A program made the position numbers and the translations under genes. From assembly GCF_002723615.1 (NCBI RefSeq), contig NZ_KZ304951.1:579344-643343 (forward strand): DNA of 64,000 nt, read 5' to 3'. Every line of letters starts with the position of its first letter. Position 1 is the stretch's first letter. The DNA comes from Limimaricola cinnabarinus (lineage in GTDB: Bacteria > Pseudomonadota > Alphaproteobacteria > Rhodobacterales > Rhodobacteraceae). Positions 44,624 to 53,971 of the stretch are shown here, piece by piece. Below the pieces are notes generated by a model that was not told the DNA's origin, searched no databases, and was given only the letters and a program-made list of their open reading frames with translations.

Positions 44624-44695
44624 GTTCCACCCTGCTTGCCTCGGATGAAGTCTAGCGAAGGCCGCAGGTTCGGGCAAGAATCCTGCCAGCCGCGG

Positions 44696-46099
44696 TTAAC
44701 GACCGATGGCCTCGAGCACCCGGTCGAGCGCGCGGCCCTGCTCCGAGCTTCCCGAGGGCGCGTTGCGCACGAGGTTGTAATAGGCGGTCGGGTCGTAGAC
44801 CTGCACCGGAAGGCCCAGCTGCTCCGCCGTCAGCCGGCCGATCGCCGACAGCACGACATAGGTCGCCAGCGTCTCGTCGATCTGCGCCGAGACGAGCGTG
44901 GCGCGCGCATCGAGCAGGTCCTGCTCGGCATTGAGCACGTCGAGCGTGGTCCGCGCGCCGAGCTGCGCCTCTTCGCGCAGCCCGTCGAAGGCGACCTGTG
45001 CCGCGCGCACCTCGCGGCCCGAGGCCTCGATGCTGGCGCGGGCGACCTGCAACAGCGCATAGGCATTGGCGACATTGCGGTCGATGGTGCGGCTGGAGTT
45101 CAGAAGCGCGGCGCGCGCGGCGTCGCGGCGGGCCTTGGCCTCGCGCACCCGGCTCTCGACCCGACCGCCGGAATAGAGCGTCTGGTCGAGCGACAGGCCG
45201 ATCGATTCGGAGTCCTCGAATTCATTGTCGATCGAGATGCTGCTGCCGAGCGACAGGGTCGGGCGTTTCGCGGCCTCGGCGGCGGCGATGTTGAGCTCCG
45301 CCACGCTGATCGAATGCTGGGCCTGGAGAATGGCCGGATGTTCGCGCCGCGCGATGGCCTGCGCCTCTTCGAGGCTGCCGGGAATCCGCGCATCGGGAAC
45401 CGTGGCGAGCGAGCCGGGCGCGCGGCCCACCGCGGCGCGGAACTCGGCCTGCGCCTGGACGAGATCGCCCTCATTGGCGGCAAGCGCACTGCGCGCCGAA
45501 GCAAGCTGCGCCTCGGCGAGCGAGACGTCCGTCCGCGTGATCTCGCCCACTTCGAAGCGGTCGCGCGCGGCCTGAAGCTCCTGCGTGATGAGCCGCAGGT
45601 TGTTGCGGCGCAGCTCGACGAAGGCCGCGGCCCGCTGCACGCCGAGATAGGCATCGACGATCCGTTGCAGCACCTGCAGCTCGACCTGGCGCAGCTGCTC
45701 GCGGGTCGACAGCACCAGCGCCTTTTGCGAATCCAGACTGTAGCGGGTCTGGCCACCATCATAGAGCAGCAGCGAGGCCGAAAGCGTGGCCTGCGCGCTC
45801 AGGTTGATGTTGTCGAACTCGATATCGTTTGCGCGGCGCTCCGCGGCATTGAGCCCGCGGATGCTGGAGCTCGATGCGGCGCTCGTGTTCGCCGACCAGC
45901 TGATGATCGGCCGCAGCGTGGCCAGCAGCTGCGCCGAGCCCTCGTCGGCAGCGCGCAGCAGCGCCCGGTTCTGTTCCAGCAGGCCGCTGTTCTCATAGCC
46001 ATAGGCCAGGGCATCCGCGAGCGTCTCGGCCCGCGTCGCCCCGGCCAGCGCGGCGGCAAGACCGGCGCCCAAAATCAAGCTTCCCCAAAATCGCCGCAT
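44696..46099 (-). CDS. tolC: TolC-family outer-membrane efflux channel
   Basis: Outer-membrane and periplasmic-tunnel protein (467 aa). The signal peptide MRRFWGSLILGAGLAAALAG ends at ATRA, before ETLADAL. The mature part has two repeats of the OEP domain with long coiled coils and motifs such as EQNRALLRAADEGSAQLLA and VRNAPSGSSEQG near the end. It serves type I secretion or drug efflux. It lies 34 nt after the methyltransferase gene, probably one operon ending with the PopZ-like gene. No inner-membrane partner is adjacent. Confidence 0.9.
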   Translation of the reverse strand: MRRFWGSLILGAGLAAALAGATRAETLADALAYGYENSGLLEQNRALLRAADEGSAQLLATLRPIISWSANTSAASSSSIRGLNAAERRANDIEFDNINLSAQATLSASLLLYDGGQTRYSLDSQKALVLSTREQLRQVELQVLQRIVDAYLGVQRAAAFVELRRNNLRLITQELQAARDRFEVGEITRTDVSLAEAQLASARSALAANEGDLVQAQAEFRAAVGRAPGSLATVPDARIPGSLEEAQAIARREHPAILQAQHSISVAELNIAAAEAAKRPTLSLGSSISIDNEFEDSESIGLSLDQTLYSGGRVESRVREAKARRDAARAALLNSSRTIDRNVANAYALLQVARASIEASGREVRAAQVAFDGLREEAQLGARTTLDVLNAEQDLLDARATLVSAQIDETLATYVVLSAIGRLTAEQLGLPVQVYDPTAYYNLVRNAPSGSSEQGRALDRVLEAIGR

Positions 46100-46133
46100 A
46101 GCGCCCCACTCTGTTTTCTTGTCGTTGTTCGAC

Positions 46134-46817
46134 TTACAGCACGAAGTCCCGTGTCGCTTCGAAGCCCTTCAAAAGCGGGGCCCCGGCATTGAAGGCAAAG
46201 CGCCAGGAGATGCGGCCGTCGATCTTGTAGCCGATTCGGACGACGCCGAGCGCGCCTTCGGCAAAGATCGCGGCGACCCGTCCGCCTTCGCGCAGCTGCT
46301 CGGCCAGCGCATCGGGGAAACGCTCGATGGCGCCTTGCAGGATGATCACGTCGTAGGGCGCGCTCTTGGGCGCGCCTTCGTTGAGCGGCCCGCAGATCAC
46401 GGCGGCGTTGTCGACGCCGTTCTCGGAGAGCAGCGATTGCGCCTCGGCGGCGCGCGCCTCGTCATCCTCGACCGCGGCGACGAAGCCCGCCATCCGCGCC
46501 AGAAGCGCGGTGGAATAGCCCAGCCCGCAGCCCAGATCGAGCACCGCGTCCTGCGGATCGATCTCGAGCCCGTCGAGCATCTTGGCCAGCGTGCGCGGCT
46601 CCAGCACCACCCGGTCGTCGCTCAGCACGAGGTTCTCGCCCACATAGGCGGCCTCGCGCATCGCGGCGGGGACATAGGCTTCGCGGGGAACATCGAGCAT
46701 CGCGTCGATGATCGGGAATTTCGTCACGTCGGAGGGCCGCACCTGGGTGTCGACCATGAAGACGCGGCGGGTCGCATAATCAACCACGGACCGGACTCTT
46801 TCGTTCAGTTTCGCCAT
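46134..46817 (-). CDS. Protein-L-isoaspartate methyltransferase-like protein
   Basis: A 227-aa AdoMet-dependent methyltransferase fold. MVDTQVRPSDVTKFPIIDAM and VPREAYVPAAMREAAYVGE precede the AdoMet motif VLDLGCGLGYSTALLARM. It belongs to the PCMT family, but the canonical substrate loop with the ETIS-like Ser is replaced by ENLVLSDDRVVLEPRTLAKM, so repair activity is doubtful. It is first in an apparent operon with tolC, an arrangement I recall from other Rhodobacterales. ATG at 46815-46817. Confidence 0.8.
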   Translation of the reverse strand: MAKLNERVRSVVDYATRRVFMVDTQVRPSDVTKFPIIDAMLDVPREAYVPAAMREAAYVGENLVLSDDRVVLEPRTLAKMLDGLEIDPQDAVLDLGCGLGYSTALLARMAGFVAAVEDDEARAAEAQSLLSENGVDNAAVICGPLNEGAPKSAPYDVIILQGAIERFPDALAEQLREGGRVAAIFAEGALGVVRIGYKIDGRISWRFAFNAGAPLLKGFEATRDFVL

Positions 46818-46985
46818 GGCCCTGATGCCACAATGCCGGCGAAGCGGCAACTGCGCAGCGCCCCCTGCCCGCCCCGCGCCGCGGCACGGGGCCTGCGGGT
46901 CACACTCGGCCGCCCCTTCGCGGCGGACCCCGCGCGATAACCGCTTGACGCCCCCTTCGGCAGACCCTAGTGACACCGGCACCGA

Positions 46986-47059
46986 GGCGGGTTGGCGGAG
47001 TGGTTACGCAGCGGATTGCAAATCCGTGCACACCGGTTCGATTCCGGTACCCGCCTCCA
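46986..47059 (+). tRNA. tRNA-Cys (GCA)
   Basis: Cloverleaf with acceptor GGCGGGT / ACCCGCC (46986-46992 with 47049-47055), anticodon GCA at 47018-47020 in a TTGCAAA loop, T-arm with GGTTCGATTCC, and an encoded CCA at 47057-47059. Confidence 0.95.
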
Positions 47060-47076
47060 TTTCCCCCTGTTCTGGA

Positions 47077-48330
47077 TCAGCCGCGCGGCGTTTCGCTCGA
47101 CCGCTCCATCGCCCAGCCGACGCTGAAGCCATGCAGCAAGGTCGAGGCGAGGATCACCAGCGCCACCAGCGACCACAGGGCATCCTCGTTCAGGAACTCC
47201 ATGTGGCTGCCCGCGTAGCACAGGTAGTAGATCGAACCGATGCCGCGCACGCCGTAGACCGCGACGATGCCGCGATCGCGCGGGTCCATGCCCATGCCTG
47301 CCATCGCGACCCACCCCGCCACCGGCCGGATCACCAGCAGGAACACCAGTGCGAGTGCGACCTGCATCCATGTCAGATCGGCGATGAGCAGCGGCAGCAT
47401 CGTGCCCAGCGCCACCAAGAGCGCCGCCGTCAGGGCGTTTTCTATCGATTCGGAGAAATCATGCAGGCGGCGGTGGAACTGGTGGTCCTTCTCGATCCGG
47501 CGCAGCGTCAGCCCCAGCACCGCCACGGCCATGAAGCCATAGCCCTCGATCAGCTCGGTCGAGCCGTAGCACAGCAGGATGCCTGCCAGCGCGACGACGC
47601 CCGAGCCGGTCTGCGCCAGCGCCGCGTCGGGCGGCAGGCGGAACAGCACGTAGCCCAGCGCCTTGGCCCCGAGCCAGCCCACAACCGTGCCGACCGCGAT
47701 CCGGTAGAGCACGTCGCGCCACAGCCAGTCGAAGGCCCATGCGCCGGGGTTGAGCCCTTCGGCCGCGACGATCAGCCCAAGATAGACGAAGGGAAAGGCC
47801 AGCCCGTCATTGAGCGCGGCCTCCGTGGTCAAGGTGAAGCGCACCGGGTGCTCCTTGCCCTCCTGCGGCGGGCCGACCTGCACGTCGGCGGCCAGCACCG
47901 GGTCGGTCGGGGCCAGCACCGCGCCCAGAAGGATCGCGCCCGCGACGGTCATCCCTTCGAGCCCCACCCCAAGCAAGGCGACCGCGAAGATCGTCAGCGG
48001 CATGGCGATGCCCAGCATCCGGAAGGTCGCCCCCCAGCGCTTCCAGGGGCGCAGCTCGTCGAGCCGCATGCCGGAGCCGAACAGCGCGACGATGACGGTC
48101 AGCTCGCTCACCAGCTCCCATGGCAGCGGCGTCTCGCGCGGATCGGGCAGCGTCAGGATATCGGGGAGCAAAAGCGCCACGCCCGCGCCGAACAGGATCA
48201 TCAAGGGCGCCGCCGCCGGCTCGCGCTTGGAGATCAGCCGCGGCAGCCAGCGCGCGAGGATGACGACGATGCCCAGCACCGCCAGCGCCACGTGGTAGGG
48301 GTTCAGCCCGAAAAACGGCTCGCCTTGCAT
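47077..48330 (-). CDS. CPA1-family Na+/H+ antiporter (NhaP type)
   Basis: Inner-membrane cation/proton exchanger (417 aa) with about 12 hydrophobic segments. LGAVLAPTDPVLAADVQ, the substrate-site motif, and TTEAALNDGLAFPFVYL with the conserved N-D are those of NhaP/CPA1 proteins, as is VYGVRGIGSIYYLCY near the end. Na+ against K+ specificity is not evident. ATG at 48328-48330 is chosen; an in-frame ATG is at 48354. It ends 18 nt after the tRNA-Cys gene on the opposite strand. Confidence 0.9.
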   Translation of the reverse strand: MQGEPFFGLNPYHVALAVLGIVVILARWLPRLISKREPAAAPLMILFGAGVALLLPDILTLPDPRETPLPWELVSELTVIVALFGSGMRLDELRPWKRWGATFRMLGIAMPLTIFAVALLGVGLEGMTVAGAILLGAVLAPTDPVLAADVQVGPPQEGKEHPVRFTLTTEAALNDGLAFPFVYLGLIVAAEGLNPGAWAFDWLWRDVLYRIAVGTVVGWLGAKALGYVLFRLPPDAALAQTGSGVVALAGILLCYGSTELIEGYGFMAVAVLGLTLRRIEKDHQFHRRLHDFSESIENALTAALLVALGTMLPLLIADLTWMQVALALVFLLVIRPVAGWVAMAGMGMDPRDRGIVAVYGVRGIGSIYYLCYAGSHMEFLNEDALWSLVALVILASTLLHGFSVGWAMERSSETPRG

Positions 48331-48528
48331 CTTGTCCCGGCTCCCTGCGCCCATGCTCGCGTCACCGGCTAAACTGCGGCGCGGCGGGGGCACGGCAAGT
48401 GCGGGCGTCGCGGCAATGGCGGGGCCGCCCGGCGGCGGGATCGCGCCGCCCGAGGGCCGCGTGGCGTGACAGGTCCCTCCGCGCTCCCTAGTCTCGCGCG
48501 CGCACCCCCCAGCCGAACGGAGCCCGAC

Positions 48529-49764
48529 ATGCTGCGCCTATTGCTGCTTCTCGCCACGCTCGCCCTGCCCGGCCCGCTCGCCGCGCAGGATCGCCCCGCG
48601 GTCGAGCGGCAGTTCCGGGGCTGGCTCGAACAGCGGATCTGGCCGCGCGCCCGCGAAGACGGCGTCTCGCGCGGCGTGTTCGAAGCGGCCTTCTCGGGCG
48701 TCACCCTCGACTGGGACCTGCCCGACCTCGTGCCGCCCGGCACGAGCGGCACCGCGCCGCGCCGACAGCGGCAGGCCGAGTTTGCCAGCCCCGGCGCCTA
48801 TTTCCGGCGCGGCGCGGTCGAGGGCGCGGCTTCGGTCGGCCGGCAGATGGCCGCGCGCCACGCGGGCGCCCTGTCGCGCGTGGAACGGGCGACAGGCGTG
48901 CCCGGTCACATCATCCTCGCGATCTGGGGCCGCGAAAGCGCCTATGGCCGCGCCGCGATCCCGCATGACGCCTTTCGCGTGCTGGGCACCAAGGGCTTCA
49001 TGGACCGCCGGGCCGACTACTTCACCGCCGAGCTTCTGGCCGCCCTGCGCATCGCACAGGCCGGGCATGTCGCGCCCCGGGCGATGAAATCGAGCTGGGC
49101 GGGCGCGCTGGGCCAGCCGCAATTCATGCCGTCAAGCTTCCTGACCCATGCCGCCGACGGCGATGGCGACGGGCGGGCCGACATCTGGCGCTCCGAGGCC
49201 GATACCATCGCCTCGATCGGCACCTATCTCGCGCGGCATGGCTGGGTCGCGGGGCGCGACTGGGGCTTCGAGGTGCGCGTGCCTGCCTCGGTCTCCTGCG
49301 CGCTCGAGGGCCCCGATCAGGGCCGCGCGATCCGCGACTGGGCCGCGATGGGGATCACCCGCGTCTCCGGCCGCCCCTTCCCCGATCACGAGGCCCGCGC
49401 CGAAGGCTTCCTGCTGATGCCCGCCGGGCGGCATGGCCCGGCCTTCATCGTCACGCCGAACTTCTACGTGCTCAAGGACTACAACATGAGCGATCTCTAC
49501 GCGCTCTTCGTCGGCCATGTCGGCGACCGGATCGCCTATGGCTCGGGCGATTTCGCGGGGCGCTGGGGCGCGGTCGGCGGGCTGATGCGCTCGGACGTGG
49601 CGGCGATGCAGCGCGCGCTGGAGGCGATGGGCCACGATGTCGGCGGCGCGGACGGGCTCGCAGGCTACAAGACCCGCCGCTCCATCGGGCGCTGGCAGCA
49701 GGCCACGGGACAGGCCCCGACCTGCTTTCCCGACGGCGCGATGAAAGCCGCGCTTCTTCGCTGA
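48529..49764 (+). CDS. Lytic murein transglycosylase, MltB family, with peptidoglycan-binding domain
   Basis: Periplasmic enzyme (411 aa). The signal peptide (residues 1-19, ending LAAQ with a probable cut after LAA) has no lipobox Cys. The SLT_2 domain has the catalytic Glu136 in GRESAYGR, AGALGQPQFMPSSFL and DGDGRADIW; the C-terminal 70 residues form a PGB_1 domain (DVAAMQRALEAMGHDVGGADG). It cleaves glycan strands to 1,6-anhydroMurNAc. Monocistronic. Confidence 0.93.
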   Translation: MLRLLLLLATLALPGPLAAQDRPAVERQFRGWLEQRIWPRAREDGVSRGVFEAAFSGVTLDWDLPDLVPPGTSGTAPRRQRQAEFASPGAYFRRGAVEGAASVGRQMAARHAGALSRVERATGVPGHIILAIWGRESAYGRAAIPHDAFRVLGTKGFMDRRADYFTAELLAALRIAQAGHVAPRAMKSSWAGALGQPQFMPSSFLTHAADGDGDGRADIWRSEADTIASIGTYLARHGWVAGRDWGFEVRVPASVSCALEGPDQGRAIRDWAAMGITRVSGRPFPDHEARAEGFLLMPAGRHGPAFIVTPNFYVLKDYNMSDLYALFVGHVGDRIAYGSGDFAGRWGAVGGLMRSDVAAMQRALEAMGHDVGGADGLAGYKTRRSIGRWQQATGQAPTCFPDGAMKAALLR

Positions 49765-49773
49765 GAGCCCATG

Positions 49774-49803
49774 AAAAGGGCCGGTGCCCCGAGGCACCGG
49801 CCC
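49774..49803 (-). terminator. Terminator after the GST gene
   Basis: Eleven-bp perfect stem GGGCCGGTGCC / GGCACCGGCCC with a 4-nt loop, then TTTT on the minus strand. It lies between the convergent transglycosylase and GST genes. Confidence 0.8.
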
Positions 49804-49825
49804 GGCGTTGGGCAAGAGGGCGGCC

Positions 49826-50692
49826 TCAGCCGCCGATCTTGTCTTGCGTCCTGGTCTCGAAATCCTCGGCCGAATGACGCTCGTGCAACTGCAGCGCCGG
49901 ATCGCCGAAGGCGCGGTTGACCATCCGGCCCCGCTGCACCGCCGGGCGCGCGTCGATCGCCTTGGCCCAGCGCATCACATGGCTGTAGCTCTCGACATCG
50001 AGAAACTCCGCCGCGTCGTAGAGACGCCCCAGCACCAGCTGGCCGTACCAGGCCCAGATCGCCATGTCGGCGATGGAATATTCATCCGCCATGAACTCAT
50101 GCTCGGCCAAATGCCGGTCCAGCACGTCGAGCTGGCGCTTGGTCTCCATCGTGAAACGATTAATCGGGTATTCGAACTTCTCGGGCGCATAGGCATAGAA
50201 ATGCCCGAAGCCGCCACCGAGATAGGGCGCGCTGCCCATCTGCCAGAACAACCAGCTCAGCGCCTCGGTGCGCCGTCCCGCCTCCTTGGGCAAAAAGGCC
50301 CCGAACTTCTCGGCCAGGTGCAGCAGGATCGCCCCCGATTCGAACACGCGCTGCGGCGCCTCGCCCGAGCGGTCGAGCAGCGCCGGGATCTTGGAGTTCG
50401 GGTTCAACTCGACGAAGCCCGAGCCGAACTGGTCGCCATCGCCGATCCTGATCAGCCAGGCGTCGTATTCCGCGCCCGTGTGCCCCGCTTCGAGCAGCTC
50501 CTCGAACAGCACCGTGACCTTCACCCCGTTGGGCGTGGCCATCGAATAAAGCTGGAACGGATGCTCCCCCTCGGGCAGCGCCTTGTCATGCGTGGCCCCG
50601 GCAACGGGGCGGTTGGTCTTGGCGAACTGGCCGCCATTCTCGGCATCCCAGCTCCACACCTTGGGCGGGGTATAGTCGGCATTGTCCTTCAT
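49826..50692 (-). CDS. yghU: YghU-like glutathione S-transferase (disulfide-bond reductase)
   Basis: A 288-aa nu-class GST. The thioredoxin-fold domain has NPNSKIPALLDRSG and FESGAILLHLAEKFG (the GSH-binding Glu-Ser), and the helical domain includes WQMGSAPYLGGGFGHFYAYAPEKFEYP, which is characteristic of YghU/YfcG. Members bind two glutathiones and reduce disulfides or peroxides. ATG at 50690-50692. Confidence 0.9.
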   Translation of the reverse strand: MKDNADYTPPKVWSWDAENGGQFAKTNRPVAGATHDKALPEGEHPFQLYSMATPNGVKVTVLFEELLEAGHTGAEYDAWLIRIGDGDQFGSGFVELNPNSKIPALLDRSGEAPQRVFESGAILLHLAEKFGAFLPKEAGRRTEALSWLFWQMGSAPYLGGGFGHFYAYAPEKFEYPINRFTMETKRQLDVLDRHLAEHEFMADEYSIADMAIWAWYGQLVLGRLYDAAEFLDVESYSHVMRWAKAIDARPAVQRGRMVNRAFGDPALQLHERHSAEDFETRTQDKIGG

Positions 50693-50918
50693 CGCGGCGG
50701 TCCTGTGATTGTGACGTGCTGCCCCGATAGATGTCCCCAAGGGGGCGCGCTGTCGAGGGACCGGCCGCGCACATCTCCATGCAGCTTCGCGCACCACCGC
50801 CATTTCGCCCGCGATCAGAGGCTTTCGCGGTTCCATAAGCCTTTCATCTGAGGGGTTTTCAGCCGAAAATCCTCTACCCCGGTGGCAATTCTCCGCTATC
50901 TCCCCCATAAGTCGCGCG

Positions 50919-52454
50919 ATGAAACAGTCAGGAGAATGCTCCCACGTGACCGATAGAAACCTGCCTTCCCTCGGACTGGCCCTGTTGCCGGTCGTGCTGA
51001 CACTGGGCCTGCTGGCCTTGCAGCTCTTCTATTTCGGCGACTTCACGCCGCATATCCCGCTGGTGATCGGCCTCGCAATCACCGGCCTTCTGGGCGTGCT
51101 GCGCGGCCAGAAATGGACCGATATCCGCGAAGGCGTGTTCCACGTCATCCACGTCTCGCTGCCCTCGCTGTCCGTGCTGATCGTGGTCGGCATGATCATC
51201 GGCGTCTGGATCGCCTCGGGCACCGTGCCGACGCTGATCTATTACGGGCTGACGCTGCTCAACCCCTCGATCTTCCTTGCCGCGGCGATGATCCTCTGTG
51301 CGGTCGTCTCGCTGTCGCTGGGCACCTCCTGGGGCACCGTCGGCACCATCGGCGTGGCGCTGATGGGCATCGGCGCGGGCTTCGGCATCCCGATGTACTG
51401 GACCGCGGGCGCGATCGTCTCGGGCGCCTTCTTCGGCGACAAGATCTCGCCGTTGTCGGACACCACCAACCTCGCCCCCGCCGTGACCGGCGTGAACATC
51501 TTCGACCACATCCAGAACATGCTGCCGACCACCGTGCCCGCGATGCTGATCGCGCTGGGCATCTACATCGTCGCGGGCTACGGGCTGATCGAACCGGCCG
51601 ATACCTCGCTGCAGGCGATCACCCAGATCACCGAGCGCCTGAGCCAGGATTTCAACCTCGGCCTGATTCCGCTCTTGCCGGCGCTGCTCGTGATCGCCCT
51701 TGCGCTGTTTCGCCAGCCGCCGCTGCCCTCGCTCTTCGCGGGCGTGCTGCTGGGCGGCGTGATCGCGATCTTCCAGCAAGGTGTGGGCCTGCATGACGTC
51801 TTCACCTTCGCGCAGTCGGGCTACGCGATCGACACCGGCATCGCCGATATCGACACGCTGCTGAACAAGGGCGGCATCCAGTCGATGATGTGGACGATCT
51901 CGCTCATGCTGATCGCTCTGGGCTTTGGTGGCGCGCTCGAGCGCACCGGCTGCCTCGAGTCGATCATCCTGTCGATCGTCAACAAGGTGAAGAGCTTCAC
52001 CGCGGTGCAATCCTCGGCCATCTTCACCGCCTTCGCGACCAATGTGGTGGCGGGCGATCCCTACATCTCGATCGCCCTGCCGGGCCGGATGTACGCCCCG
52101 CTCTATCGCGGCATGGGCTACTCGACGCTCAACCTCAGCCGCGCCGTCGAGGAAGGCGGCACGCTGATGAGCCCGCTGATCCCGTGGAACGCCGGCGGCG
52201 CCTTCGTCATCACCGCGCTGGGCCTCGGCATCATGGACGGCAATCTCGAGAACCTGCTCTACATCCCGCTGGCCTTCGCCTGCTGGACCGCCCCCGTGAT
52301 CGGCGTGTTCTACGCCATCACCGGGCTGTTCTCGCCCAAGGCCTCCGAACAGGACCGCACCAACTGGGCCAACGACAACGAGGACATCATGGACCTCACG
52401 GATCACGATCACCTCGGCGATCCCGGCCCCTCCAAGGAAGCCATGCCGATCTGA
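50919..52454 (+). CDS. nhaC: NhaC-family Na+/H+ antiporter
   Basis: Polytopic inner-membrane antiporter (511 aa, about 11 segments). Family motifs are LGTSWGTVGTIGVAL, SGAFFGDKISPLSDTTNLAPA and ATNVVAGDPYISIALPGRMY. The acidic C-terminal tail (EDIMDLTDHDHLGD) is cytoplasmic. ATG at 50919 lacks a good Shine-Dalgarno; GTG at 50946 lies 11 nt after AGGAG and may be the real start. A second sodium antiporter 2.6 kb away suggests sodium stress in the habitat. Confidence 0.9.
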   Translation: MKQSGECSHVTDRNLPSLGLALLPVVLTLGLLALQLFYFGDFTPHIPLVIGLAITGLLGVLRGQKWTDIREGVFHVIHVSLPSLSVLIVVGMIIGVWIASGTVPTLIYYGLTLLNPSIFLAAAMILCAVVSLSLGTSWGTVGTIGVALMGIGAGFGIPMYWTAGAIVSGAFFGDKISPLSDTTNLAPAVTGVNIFDHIQNMLPTTVPAMLIALGIYIVAGYGLIEPADTSLQAITQITERLSQDFNLGLIPLLPALLVIALALFRQPPLPSLFAGVLLGGVIAIFQQGVGLHDVFTFAQSGYAIDTGIADIDTLLNKGGIQSMMWTISLMLIALGFGGALERTGCLESIILSIVNKVKSFTAVQSSAIFTAFATNVVAGDPYISIALPGRMYAPLYRGMGYSTLNLSRAVEEGGTLMSPLIPWNAGGAFVITALGLGIMDGNLENLLYIPLAFACWTAPVIGVFYAITGLFSPKASEQDRTNWANDNEDIMDLTDHDHLGDPGPSKEAMPI

Positions 52455-52477
52455 TCGGATGCGCTTTGCGCCAGACG

Positions 52478-52507
52478 ACGCCCCGCCCTCACCGGCGGGG
52501 CGTTTTG
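52478..52507 (+). terminator. Rho-independent terminator after nhaC
   Basis: Ten-bp stem ACGCCCCGCC / GGCGGGGCGT, 6-nt loop, followed by TTTTGCGTTT. Confidence 0.9.
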
Positions 52508-52578
52508 CGTTTGGCGGGGTTGGTTGGCGCGGGCGCGTCCCTATCTCGAAAGGGAAAGCCGAACGGAAAGGACATCAC

Positions 52579-52848
52579 ATGGCCGGAGGTTGGGCGCGCG
52601 ACGGCGCGGTGGAAGAACAGATCGAAGCCTCGATCAATGACGAGCTGAAACGCATGCAGGCCCGGCGCGGACCCGTGGGAGAAAGCGCCACCCATTGCGC
52701 GGAATGCGACGAGGAGATCCCCGAGAAGCGCCGCGCGGCGATCCCGGGGGTGAAGCTCTGCGTCGAGTGCCAGCAAGGACGCGACGCCCGGCCGCAGATG
52801 CGCGGCGGCTTCAACCGGAGGGGCTCCAAGGACAGCCAGCTGCGCTGA
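52579..52848 (+). CDS. DksA/TraR-family C4 zinc-finger protein
   Basis: An 89-aa protein with two CxxC pairs (Cys40/Cys43 and Cys61/Cys64) separated by 17 residues, HCAECDEEIPEKRRAAIPGVK then LCVECQ, the DksA zinc finger. It lacks the coiled-coil of full DksA and is like YbiI/TraR. TraR-type proteins bind the RNA polymerase secondary channel; this short form may do so. An AAGGA Shine-Dalgarno is present. A dispersed repeat follows the stop. Confidence 0.88.
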   Translation: MAGGWARDGAVEEQIEASINDELKRMQARRGPVGESATHCAECDEEIPEKRRAAIPGVKLCVECQQGRDARPQMRGGFNRRGSKDSQLR

Positions 52849-52855
52849 AGGCCGG

Positions 52856-52890
52856 CGTCGGGATTGCGTATTTGAGGAAAGATGAACCGG
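52856..52890. repeat. Dispersed 3'-flank element, copy 2
   Basis: CCGGCGTCGG, then TTGCGTATTTG, then GAAAGATGAA, aligning along its whole length with 19611-19645. It begins 7 nt after the zinc-finger gene stop, between convergent genes. Confidence 0.6.
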
Positions 52891-52906
52891 GAGGCGCGCG
52901 CCGCCT

Positions 52907-53971
52907 TCAGACGGCGCCGCCCACATCGTCGGGCGCGACCGCGCTGGCCTTGACGATCGCCCAGAGCCGCAGGCCGGGCGCGAGCCTGAGCGCGCGCGCC
53001 GAACGGCGGGTGACGCGGGCGAGCAGCCGGTCCGCGCCGCAGGCCAGACCCACGGCCACGCCCTCCGGGCCTTCGTCGAGCGCCGTCACCTCGGCCGGCA
53101 GGATGTTGAGCGCGCTGAGCCCCTCCGGCTTTTCGCGCGCGAGGATCACGTCCTGCGCCGAGATGCGCAGCCGCAGATGCGTGCCGATGCCGCCCAACCG
53201 CCCGGGCAGCACGATCCGCCCGCCCGACAGCGCAAGCTCGGTCAGCCCGTCGATCCGGTCGAGCCCGGCGATGCGCGCGCGCACCACCGCCCCCGCCTCC
53301 TGCGCGCCGATCATGCCGACCGCCGCCGGGTCCGACAGCACCTCGGCCACCGCGCCCGCGCGCATCACGCGCCCCGCCTCCATCACCACCACCGTCGTGG
53401 CGAGGCGCGCGACCTCCGAGGCGGCGTGGCTGACATAGAGGATCGGCAGACCCGCCTCGTCGCGCAGCCGCTCCAGCCATGGCAGGATCTCGGCCTTGCG
53501 CGCCGCGTCGAGCGCCGAGAGCGGCTCGTCCATCAGCAAGAGCCGCGGATGGCTCATCAGCGCCCGCCCGATCGCCACGCGCTGCTTCTCCCCGCCAGAC
53601 AGCGCGGCGGGGCGGCGGTCGAGCAGATCGCCCAGCCCCAGCATCGCGATCACCCGGTCGCGGTCATGGCTGCCGCCATAGGCGAGGTTCTTGTCCACGC
53701 TCATATGCGGAAACAGCCGCGCATCCTGAAACACGTAGCCGATCCGGCGGCGATGCACCGGAACGTCGATGCGCCGCGCCCGGTCGTAAAGCAGCGTCCC
53801 GTCGATCTCGATCCGGCCCGCTTCGGGGCGCATGAGCCCCGCCACCGCGTTGATCACGCTGGTCTTGCCCGAGCCCGACCTGCCGAACAGCGCGGTGACG
53901 CCGGGCGGTGCGGCGAAATCGGCGTCGAGATCGAAGCCGCCGAGCCGCTTTTTCACCTGCACCTCGATCAT
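52907..53971 (-). CDS. modC: Molybdate ABC transporter ATP-binding protein ModC
   Basis: ATPase (354 aa) of the molybdate importer. Walker A GRSGSGKTS, GYVFQDARLFPHMSV with the Q-loop, signature LSGGEKQR, Walker B LLLMDEPLSALD and the switch His in YVSHAA are followed by a C-terminal TOBE (molybdate-binding) domain from about residue 290. ATG at 53969-53971 overlaps the modB stop by 4 nt. Confidence 0.93.
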   Translation of the reverse strand: MIEVQVKKRLGGFDLDADFAAPPGVTALFGRSGSGKTSVINAVAGLMRPEAGRIEIDGTLLYDRARRIDVPVHRRRIGYVFQDARLFPHMSVDKNLAYGGSHDRDRVIAMLGLGDLLDRRPAALSGGEKQRVAIGRALMSHPRLLLMDEPLSALDAARKAEILPWLERLRDEAGLPILYVSHAASEVARLATTVVVMEAGRVMRAGAVAEVLSDPAAVGMIGAQEAGAVVRARIAGLDRIDGLTELALSGGRIVLPGRLGGIGTHLRLRISAQDVILAREKPEGLSALNILPAEVTALDEGPEGVAVGLACGADRLLARVTRRSARALRLAPGLRLWAIVKASAVAPDDVGGAV

